From: Desulfomonile tiedjei
GTDB taxonomy: Bacteria > Desulfobacterota > Desulfomonilia > Desulfomonilales > Desulfomonilaceae
Reading direction: 5' to 3'
Length of the DNA stretch: 5,255 nt
Assembly: GCA_020718965.1 (NCBI GenBank)
Contig: DYRE01000168.1
Coordinates: 1 to 5,255 of the forward strand
The position numbers and the translations under genes were made by a program. The notes below the pieces were generated by a model that saw only the letters and a program-made list of their open reading frames with translations, was not told the DNA's origin and did no database searches. Positions 1-5,255 of the stretch are shown piece after piece; within the stretch, counting starts at the first letter, position 1; every line of letters starts with the position of its first letter.

Positions 1-188
1 CTCGTGAAATAATTTTGAGATGAACACACAGAGGTGAAGGAATTCCTCCATGTAAATATATCGCGCTGACGAGACTACGAATTACTTTTTATTTAAAGTG
101 CTTAGGGCTGGCTAGGCGTCTTCTCCATGCGTTAAGCAAACACTTCTCTCAGTGTCCGGCCTTTGGACGTAACAAGCTTAAATTCTTG
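1..188. other. Region downstream of the TPR operon without a convincing gene
   Basis: All three plus-strand frames meet stop codons early. On the minus strand, an ATG at 51 opens a frame that stays open for 17 codons to the window edge, but it has no ribosome site before it. A 10-base palindrome AGGAATTCCT sits at 38-47. The hairpin candidates next to the TPR stop codon occupy the right part of this stretch. Confidence 0.4.
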
Positions 189-192
189 TTAC
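169..192 (-). terminator. Inverted repeat over the stop codon of the last TPR gene, possible 3' hairpin
   Basis: GTAACAAG (169-176) and CTTGTTAC (185-192) are perfect 8-base complements separated by 8 bases. The TAA stop of the membrane-anchored TPR gene (189-191) lies inside the arm. Two further small repeats follow downstream on the minus strand: GTCC/GGAC around 155-168 and ACACT/AGTGT at 140-155. No run of T follows the first hairpin, so it is not a classical intrinsic terminator. It could be an mRNA 3'-end structure or chance. Confidence 0.3.
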
Positions 193-1844
193 CACAAATT
201 CCCTGGCCATCTCTTGGACGATTGGGCCTGCGGGAATATTTCCAGGACCTGATCAGTCAGACTTTTCGGGGCTAAGGATTTCAGCTCATTCTCCGCCTCG
301 TTTAGCAACCTGGACACATGGTCTTTACTTGTCTTTTTTTCCAGAAGACTTAGCGAGGTTCTAAAATCAGTGGCCGCCGCCCTCAAGTCGCCCCTCTCCT
401 TGAAAGCGACACCCCTGTTGGCAAATGCCAGGCCCCTTTTAGGATCAAGCTGTATCGTCTTGGTAAAGGCCTTTATCGCATAGTCAAATTCCTTGGTAAG
501 TAATAGAGATTCACCCAAATTATAATACAGATCAACTGCGTTGGCTGCTGATGGATTCAGGTTTATGGCATGAGCGTAATCCCTGGCGGCTTCGGCGTGT
601 TTATTAAGCTTCCGGAATGCGTCAGCCCTGCTCTTGACCAGGTCAACTTCGTCCGGTTTCACCTGCAATGCCACGGTCAAATCATCGATGGACTTCTTAT
701 ACTCACCCTTAGCCATGTATATTTTTGCCCTTGCGACAAGCGAATCCATATCCTTGGGGTTTATTTCGATTGATTTTGAAAAATCTTTAAGGGCTTCATC
801 ATTTTTGCCCAGCTCAGAGAAAAGAATCGCTCTATTGTAAAATAATTTGGGGTCTGTGGTCCTAATTTTGATCAATGAGTTGTAATCGGTTAAGGCCGCT
901 TCTTTTCTCCCCAGCTTTAGATTGACCTCGGCCCGTGTGTTCAGAGACTTTACATCTCCAGGGTCTGACTTGATGGCTGGATCCAGATCCTTCAATGCGT
1001 TTTGCCAGTCCCCCAACAGAAACCTTGAATAACCCCTGTTTTTCAGGGCGGTTACATTCCCAGAGTCCAGTTCAAGCACATGGTCGTAATATTCGATCGC
1101 TTTTTCAGGTTTTGAAGATTCCAGGGCGAGGTTCCCCAGATTGAGCCAGGCTGGAGCGTTCTGAGTATTAAATTGCAAGCTCCTCTGCAAATCAGGTTCT
1201 GCTTTCTCTTTCATGCCTGCTTTGAGATATGCGATTGCTCTTAAAAAGTACGTTTCTCCGTCTTCGTTATTTTTAAGAGCTTCTGTAAGATCTCTAATTG
1301 CGGCTTCAGGTTGTCCAAGGTGCAGTTCGGCCTCGCCTTTGGCGCGAATCAAGCCGGGATAACCAGGAGATTTTTTCTCTACCTGATTCAGATCTTCAAG
1401 CGCTTTGTCATAACTCTTTCGATTTAAGTAAATAAGCCCTCGGCCATAAAGGGGTTCAACCAGATCAGGGTTGAGTTCTATTGCTTTGACAAAATCCGCC
1501 AGCGCCTTGTCCTCAACTCCCTTTGATCTATACGCTACCCCCCGGTAAAAGAAAGCTTGAGCGTCCTTTGGCGCCCGTTCCAGATAAATACCGTACAGCC
1601 TTATTGCTTCATCGACGTTTCTTTTCCACTGCGCGTCTAAACCCTGTGTAAAAATGGACTTATCGTCCTGAGTAGCGGCGCCACAGAGGTAGGCGGATGC
1701 CCCAAAGATAAAAACAAAAATTACTAAAAAGAAATTCAATGATAATCCTGGATGCAGCAATTTTTTCAACAATTCACTGACTTTCAATGATTTGTACTTT
1801 GGTCCCTCTGATGTGTCCAAATGTGGCGGTGTTGTCATGGGCAA
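189..1844 (-). CDS. Membrane-anchored protein with 13 tetratricopeptide repeats
   Basis: A 551-residue protein made almost wholly of TPRs, helix-turn-helix units that bind partner proteins. Residues 1-34 are polar and lysine-rich, followed by one hydrophobic segment at about 35-57 (NFFLVIFVFIFG core). This looks like an uncleaved signal anchor that places the repeats outside the cytoplasm. The lone Cys54 is preceded by A-Y-L, which does not fit a lipobox. The conserved small residue of helix A (Gly or Ala) falls at 68, 102, 136, 170, 203, 237, 271, 305, 339, 373, 407, 444 and 478. That gives 13 repeats of 34 residues, with one residue missing near 195 and three added near 433. A charged, non-repeat tail covers about 504-551. 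The longest reading starts at TTG 1844, used for this numbering; ATG at 1838 is at least as likely, and neither has a clear ribosome site. The gene begins right after the stop of the upstream TPR gene, so translation is probably coupled. Partner and exact role are unknown. Confidence 0.93.
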   Translation of the reverse strand: MPMTTPPHLDTSEGPKYKSLKVSELLKKLLHPGLSLNFFLVIFVFIFGASAYLCGAATQDDKSIFTQGLDAQWKRNVDEAIRLYGIYLERAPKDAQAFFYRGVAYRSKGVEDKALADFVKAIELNPDLVEPLYGRGLIYLNRKSYDKALEDLNQVEKKSPGYPGLIRAKGEAELHLGQPEAAIRDLTEALKNNEDGETYFLRAIAYLKAGMKEKAEPDLQRSLQFNTQNAPAWLNLGNLALESSKPEKAIEYYDHVLELDSGNVTALKNRGYSRFLLGDWQNALKDLDPAIKSDPGDVKSLNTRAEVNLKLGRKEAALTDYNSLIKIRTTDPKLFYNRAILFSELGKNDEALKDFSKSIEINPKDMDSLVARAKIYMAKGEYKKSIDDLTVALQVKPDEVDLVKSRADAFRKLNKHAEAARDYAHAINLNPSAANAVDLYYNLGESLLLTKEFDYAIKAFTKTIQLDPKRGLAFANRGVAFKERGDLRAAATDFRTSLSLLEKKTSKDHVSRLLNEAENELKSLAPKSLTDQVLEIFPQAQSSKRWPGNLW

Positions 1845-1845
1845 G

Positions 1846-3270
1846 TTACGACACGCTATTCTTTGCCGAGGCTAATTTCCTGGCCTTGGCAAAATCCGCC
1901 GAAGCTCTGGACATGTCTCCTAAGAATTCATAAACAATTCCGCGATTAAAATATGAATCGCTATTCTTTGGGTCCAGTTCTATGCTCTTGGATAAAGCTC
2001 GCCTCGCATCGACAAATTTTCCCCGCTTAGCCAGGACCACACCCAGATTCCTATAGGCCAAAGGGTCATCCGGTTTTATCGAAACTAACTTTTCCAGATA
2101 ATTGATCGCTAAATCATAGTTGCCCAATTCCTGGTTTGTCTCTGCTAGTACGACAACAATTTCAGGATTGTTTGGATCTAAATTGTAAGCTTCCTGAAAA
2201 TCCAACTCAGCCTTTTTTTTGTCTCCAGTTTCCAGGTAGCATCGTCCTCGGTATGTAAGAACCGTGGCTGACGGACCTTCAAGCTCCAGAGCTTTCGAGA
2301 AATCGCCAATTGCCTTGACACAATCTCCGGAAGACCTGAACATCCAACCTCTGTTAGTGTAGGCCCGAGCTAGATCGGGATTCAAAGATATTGCCTTTGA
2401 TGCATCCCTTATTCCTTGAGCCACATTACCCTTTGAAAAATATAGCCACCCCCGGTTATTGTACACGTCCGGATGATTTGGATTCAGATTCGCCGCCTGA
2501 TTATAGTCGTTCAAGGCCTGTTCCAGATCGTTGTTCCTGAAATGGGCGTTCCCCCTTTGGAAAAAGGCCAATTCGTATTTTGGGTTGAGTTCTATGGCTC
2601 TAGTCAGGTCTGATATTGCGCCATTCTTGTCACCGAGCTTTAACAGGGCCGCTCCCCTGTTATAATAGGCAAGCGAAGAATCAGGATTCAATTCTATGGA
2701 ACGATTAAAATCGGGTATGGCCCTTGAAATCTCACCTTTCTGAACAAGAGCCCATCCTCTGTTGTTGAACGAGTCGGGATCTGTAGGATCAAGTTCCAAT
2801 GACTTGGTGAAATCACCTATAGACTGATCCAGATCTCCTTTTCCATAATATGCGTTGCCACGATTGTAGTAGGCCAGAGAGTATGATGGATTGAGTTGGA
2901 TCGCTTTCGAATAATCCTTGATAGCCTGATCAAACGAACCCTGCCTGTAATAGGCGCTGCCTCTGTTGTTGTAAGCTGTCTCCATTTGTGGATCGAGTTG
3001 AATGGCTTTGTTATAGTCCTCTATAGCGCGTGTCGTATCTCCCAGTTTTTCGAGCGTCAAACCCCTTCTGAAATAAACCTCTGCTGTGGATATCCCAGCC
3101 TTCATGGCTTTTGTGAAATAATCCAGTGACTTTGAATACTCCCCTGCTCTATAAGCCAGCTTGGCGTTTTCGTAAAAATCCTCAGCGTATTGTGGTCGTA
3201 TCTCACCAGGAAAGATTAGGAACACAAGTAACAAGCAGGCTAGAAGCGTAGATTTCGTAAAAACTCTCAT
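1846..3270 (-). CDS. Exported protein with 13 gapless tetratricopeptide repeats
   Basis: A 474-residue TPR protein. Residues 1-7 are basic and 8-20 strongly hydrophobic (LLACLLLVFLIF), an N-terminal export signal. The cleavage site is not clear and may lie near Ala29. L-L-A-C at 9-12 resembles a lipobox but sits too early, before the hydrophobic core ends. From about 28 to 469 the protein is 13 consecutive 34-residue repeats with no insertion or deletion. The helix-A Gly/Ala falls exactly at 36, 70, 104 and so on to 444. Typical motifs are AYYNRG, A-I-x-D-(F/Y)-x-K-A-I and L-(D/N)-P. TPR arrays of this type form a superhelix that binds peptides or proteins, here probably in the periplasm. The only cysteines after the signal are Cys317 and Cys344, in neighbouring repeats. 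The ATG start at 3270 is preceded by AAAAAGAA, a weak ribosome site. It is the first gene of a two-gene operon. No enzyme domain is present, so the molecular partner is unknown. Confidence 0.95.
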   Translation of the reverse strand: MRVFTKSTLLACLLLVFLIFPGEIRPQYAEDFYENAKLAYRAGEYSKSLDYFTKAMKAGISTAEVYFRRGLTLEKLGDTTRAIEDYNKAIQLDPQMETAYNNRGSAYYRQGSFDQAIKDYSKAIQLNPSYSLAYYNRGNAYYGKGDLDQSIGDFTKSLELDPTDPDSFNNRGWALVQKGEISRAIPDFNRSIELNPDSSLAYYNRGAALLKLGDKNGAISDLTRAIELNPKYELAFFQRGNAHFRNNDLEQALNDYNQAANLNPNHPDVYNNRGWLYFSKGNVAQGIRDASKAISLNPDLARAYTNRGWMFRSSGDCVKAIGDFSKALELEGPSATVLTYRGRCYLETGDKKKAELDFQEAYNLDPNNPEIVVVLAETNQELGNYDLAINYLEKLVSIKPDDPLAYRNLGVVLAKRGKFVDARRALSKSIELDPKNSDSYFNRGIVYEFLGDMSRASADFAKARKLASAKNSVS

Positions 3271-3554
3271 TTCTTTTTACAATCAGACTATAACTTCATA
3301 TTATTAATTCTATCATACTAAATAGATATTTGTCTATGTTAAAGGTGTTTATGGCTTTATTTGCCATCCTTTTTTTCAACATCATGATCTTCGAACTACA
3401 GCTATTTCGGGACAGCCATTTTTATTAGTGATTATGACATGTTCCAGTTATATTTGTTCCCCTCTCGGGAAAATCCCAAGCGCCGTGAATTCAGGAAATT
3501 TTCATGGATTCGAGCAAAACTGTTTTGGCGACATACGTTTACCAAGATATGGCA
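3271..3554. other. AT-rich intergenic spacer between CNT gene and TPR operon
   Basis: No reading frame with a recognisable protein was found on either strand in these 284 bases. The stretch holds the candidate TPR promoter near 3307-3342. It also has a 5-bp inverted repeat ATGGC/GCCAT (3351-3367) followed by seven T on the plus strand, a short TTCCC/GGGAA inverted repeat (3457-3471), and a 13-base palindrome CAAAACTGTTTTG (3515-3527). No convincing intrinsic terminator for the CNT gene is visible on the minus strand, so some readthrough into the TPR genes is possible. Confidence 0.5.
3307..3342 (-). promoter_or_regulatory. Possible sigma70-type promoter for the TPR operon
   Basis: Reading the minus strand toward the TPR operon, two overlapping weak matches are visible. 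The first is TTAACA (3337-3342), a 19-base spacer, then TATGAT (3312-3317). The second is TAGACA (3331-3336), an 18-base spacer, then TAGAAT (3307-3312). Either would start transcription about 25-40 bases before the ATG at 3270. The surrounding region is AT-rich, so chance matches are likely. A promoter is expected here because 284 bases separate the upstream transporter gene from the operon. Confidence 0.3.
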
Positions 3555-4790
3555 CTAGGATTGGAGTAGAATTCCGGCCATAGCGGCCGTCATGAATCCG
3601 GCAAGCAATCCCGCAAGAAGAGATTTTAGGCCCAAGCCCGCTATTTCGGCTCTTCTTTCTGGGGCCAGAGCGCTCAATCCTCCGATCAAGATAGCGACGC
3701 TACCAAAGTTCGCAAAGGAACACAGAGCGTAGGTGAGTATCATTGTCCCTCGAGGTGAGATAGCGCCTTCGGATACCAATATCTTGAGACGGCTGTAAGC
3801 TATCCATTCATTAAAAAAAGTTTTCAGAGCCAGAAGTTCGCCGGCCTTGGCGCAATCCGCCCATGGGGTTCCGATTAGAAAGGCTACAGGAGCGAAAAGG
3901 TAGGCTCCCAGATTCTCGAAAGAGGTCCCTAGATACCCCAGGCCTCCATTGATCATGTTGATGCTTGAGACAAACGCCAGCAAAACCGCTGCAATGGTCC
4001 CAGTGAGTTTCAGGCCGTCTATTGCTCCATTCGCCGCTGATTCGACTAAACTGTGATCCTTGGGCTCGATGTTTCTCCAACTCCATACTCCCCGAGTTTC
4101 CGGAGATGAAGTCTCAGGCAAGAGCATTTTGGATATGACAAGACCTGCGGGAGCGTTCATTATACTTGCAGCAAGGATATGTCCCGCTTTGGCGCCGAAA
4201 ACTCCCACATATACGGCCATTACAGATCCTGCTATCGTAGACATGAAACAGGTCATTACCGTGAATAACTCTGACCTTGTGAGTCTTCCCAAAACATTTT
4301 TCAGGGCGGTCACAACCTCAACGCCCATCATGACGAACATTGCGGCGGCCATTGTTTCTGCCCCTGATGTACGCATTGTTTTTTGCATTATTCGCGCGAG
4401 AACATACATCGCTGCAGGCAATATTCTAAGGTAATTAAGCACCCCCATAATGGAACTGACAAATATTATGACTGCCCCCATGGATAATATGGTAAAATCG
4501 GCATTGCCAGCAAGGGCGCCAAACAGGAACCTGGCGCCGGTTGATGCGTACCAGTTCAATCCCTCGAAAACATACTGAGCTATTTCAAATACTCTCTCCG
4601 GATATGTTTTCAACACAAGCATTCCGAATATAAACTGCAGAAAGATTCCCCAGAAGACCTGAGGCCACAATATCGAGCGGCGGTTACTGGAAATTATGTA
4701 ACATAAACCCAGTATCAATAATATTCCCAGTGCGCTTGTCATTCTTGGAATCATTACAGGCAGATTAGAATCAATATACAGGGGTGTCAA
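3555..4790 (-). CDS. Concentrative nucleoside transporter (CNT/NupC family)
   Basis: A 411-residue polytopic inner-membrane protein of the CNT family, whose members take up nucleosides by symport with Na+ or H+. The length is normal for bacterial CNTs. The N-terminal domain has SSNRRSILW at about 34-42, the central part is a hydrophobic gate-like region (about 95-195), and the C-terminal domain follows. Family signatures visible are LTRSELFTVMT (170-180), APAGLVISKMLLPET (213-227), NEWIAY (327-332), SPRG (345-348), ALCSFANFGSVAI (355-367) and GGLSALAPERR (370-380). Compared with Vibrio CNT as I recall it, the Glu of NE(F/W)xAY and the Asn and second Ser of FANxSS are kept. The GQTEAP substrate motif, however, reads MGVEVV at 155-160, so the substrate may differ. 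The longest frame starts with TTG at 4790, used for numbering; ATG at 4754 or 4742 would fit the usual CNT N-terminus better, and none has a clear ribosome site. It is transcribed away from the divergent KtrB gene and 284 bases upstream of the TPR operon. Confidence 0.93.
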   Translation of the reverse strand: MTPLYIDSNLPVMIPRMTSALGILLILGLCYIISSNRRSILWPQVFWGIFLQFIFGMLVLKTYPERVFEIAQYVFEGLNWYASTGARFLFGALAGNADFTILSMGAVIIFVSSIMGVLNYLRILPAAMYVLARIMQKTMRTSGAETMAAAMFVMMGVEVVTALKNVLGRLTRSELFTVMTCFMSTIAGSVMAVYVGVFGAKAGHILAASIMNAPAGLVISKMLLPETSSPETRGVWSWRNIEPKDHSLVESAANGAIDGLKLTGTIAAVLLAFVSSINMINGGLGYLGTSFENLGAYLFAPVAFLIGTPWADCAKAGELLALKTFFNEWIAYSRLKILVSEGAISPRGTMILTYALCSFANFGSVAILIGGLSALAPERRAEIAGLGLKSLLAGLLAGFMTAAMAGILLQS

Positions 4791-4848
4791 TTTATGATTG
4801 ATTCCAACAGACTAATATCCACATTATCGTTCTAGGACCTGTTGCAAT

Positions 4849-4868
4849 AACATTTTCATTTGAATGTT
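4849..4868. repeat. Short inverted repeat in the divergent CNT/KtrB intergenic region
   Basis: AACATT (4849-4854) and AATGTT (4863-4868) are perfect 6-base complements with 8 bases between them. The repeat lies between the two divergent genes and overlaps the -35 element of a weak plus-strand promoter candidate: TTGAAT at 4860-4865, a short 15-base spacer, then TATGAT at 4881-4886. That position would suit a regulator binding site for the KtrB gene. The sequence is AT-rich and the repeat short, so chance is a real alternative. Confidence 0.22.
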
Positions 4869-4944
4869 TCTTGATCTATATATGATTGACGTTTGCGGAG
4901 TTACCTATTTTCAGTATGAACGCCTAAAATTCACAGGACAATTG

Positions 4945-5255
4945 ATGGGATTCAAATCAAGATTAATGCTGTTGGGCTCGAAATTGTGGACTCCGGAGAC
5001 CATGTTATTCGGAGGATTCGCTTTTGTTATATTGATCGGCGCTTTCCTGCTCACAACCCCATGGGCCGCTCATCCAGGCAGAGTAAGTTTCGTTGACGCT
5101 CTTTTCACTGCAACTTCGGCAGTTTGCGTCACAGGGCTCACCGTAGTTGACACTGGGGCAGATTTCACTTTTGTGGGTCAGGTAATAATTGTGATCTTGA
5201 ATCAACTGGGGGGACTCGGGATCATGACCTTTGCCGCCCTGGCTTTTCAAATGCT
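4945..5255 (+). CDS. KtrB/TrkH-type potassium transporter subunit, N-terminal part (cut by window end)
   Basis: The first 103 residues of a K+ uptake membrane subunit of the Trk/Ktr/HKT superfamily; the rest lies beyond the right edge. Members are four-fold pseudo-repeats of a TM-pore-TM unit and work with a cytoplasmic nucleotide-binding ring protein (KtrA/TrkA), not seen here. Visible are a first membrane helix at about 21-40 (FGGFAFVILIGAFLL), then FVDALFTATSAVCVTGLTVVDTG at 49-71. This is the first pore loop, with the selectivity-filter glycine at Gly64. The second helix follows at about 76-103, with the family motif NQLGGLGIMTFAAL (86-99). The start is ATG 4945, six bases after AGGA at 4935-4938. 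The same frame is open back to ATG 4864, but that has no ribosome site and would add residues unlike the family. The short N-terminus resembles KtrB more than the long TrkH, though the split cannot be decided from this fragment. The gene is divergent from the CNT transporter. Confidence 0.93.
   Translation, partial: MGFKSRLMLLGSKLWTPETMLFGGFAFVILIGAFLLTTPWAAHPGRVSFVDALFTATSAVCVTGLTVVDTGADFTFVGQVIIVILNQLGGLGIMTFAALAFQM

Noticed and set aside
1..51. Minus-strand ATG at 51 with 17 open codons to the left edge
   Set aside because: No ribosome site, too short to judge, and no recognisable sequence; could be the start of a further gene but cannot be supported here.
570..840. Two overlapping plus-strand open frames inside the membrane-anchored TPR gene
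   Set aside because: They are antisense shadows of a clear TPR coding sequence and show no motif or ribosome site of note.
1681..1692. Cys54 after the membrane helix of the anchored TPR protein as a lipidation site
   Set aside because: The preceding residues A-Y-L do not match a lipobox; Leu at -1 is not accepted.
2896..3129. Plus-strand open frame of 77 codons inside the exported TPR gene
   Set aside because: Antisense to gapless TPR repeats; explained by the repeated codon pattern.
3235..3246. L-L-A-C lipobox in the exported TPR protein
   Set aside because: The Cys at residue 12 comes before most of the hydrophobic core, whereas a lipoprotein signal needs the core before the Cys.
1846..3270. 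102-bp DNA periodicity as a satellite or CRISPR-like repeat
   Set aside because: The period is exactly 34 codons and is fully explained by the TPR protein repeats.
3457..3471. TTCCC/GGGAA hairpin as a terminator for the CNT gene
   Set aside because: The stem is only 5 bp and no T run follows on the minus strand.
3811..4434. Additional open frames on both strands within the CNT gene
   Set aside because: They overlap the CNT frame, which carries the family motifs throughout; the alternative products look like frame-shifted translations.
5005..5250. 81-residue open frame on the minus strand at the right end
   Set aside because: It lies antisense to the KtrB coding frame, whose pore-loop and LGGLGIMTF motifs are unmistakable; the minus-strand product has no recognisable features.

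Overview
The window looks like an ordinary chromosomal stretch of a Gram-negative bacterium. It holds three genes on the minus strand and the beginning of a fourth gene on the plus strand. The nucleoside-type transporter and the exported TPR proteins would suit a Deltaproteobacteria-like (Thermodesulfobacteriota) anaerobe. That placement rests on general protein resemblance only and is weak. No mobile element, tRNA, rRNA, CRISPR array or phage gene was seen.

Layout from left to right. Positions 1-188 carry no convincing gene but contain several short inverted repeats just downstream of the TPR operon. Positions 189-1844 (minus) encode a membrane-anchored protein with 13 tetratricopeptide repeats (TPRs). 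Positions 1846-3270 (minus) encode a second 13-TPR protein with an N-terminal export signal. The two TPR genes are separated by one base (seven if the ATG start is used), so they almost certainly form one operon read from 3270 toward 189. Positions 3271-3554 are an AT-rich spacer with a plausible promoter for the TPR operon. Positions 3555-4790 (minus) encode a concentrative nucleoside transporter (CNT/NupC family). Positions 4791-4944 are a short divergent intergenic region. From 4945 to the right edge (plus) runs the N-terminal part of a KtrB/TrkH-type potassium transporter subunit, cut by the window end.

How they might work together: the TPR pair probably acts at the cell envelope as protein-protein scaffolds, one anchored by an N-terminal helix and one exported. 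Their partners cannot be read from the sequence. The CNT and KtrB genes are divergent inner-membrane transporters, and both families commonly use cation gradients; nothing in the sequence shows a shared pathway. The points most worth a second look are the paired 13-repeat architecture, the altered substrate motif of the CNT protein, and a possible disulfide between neighbouring repeats in the exported TPR protein. I did not find clear evidence of a previously undescribed system.
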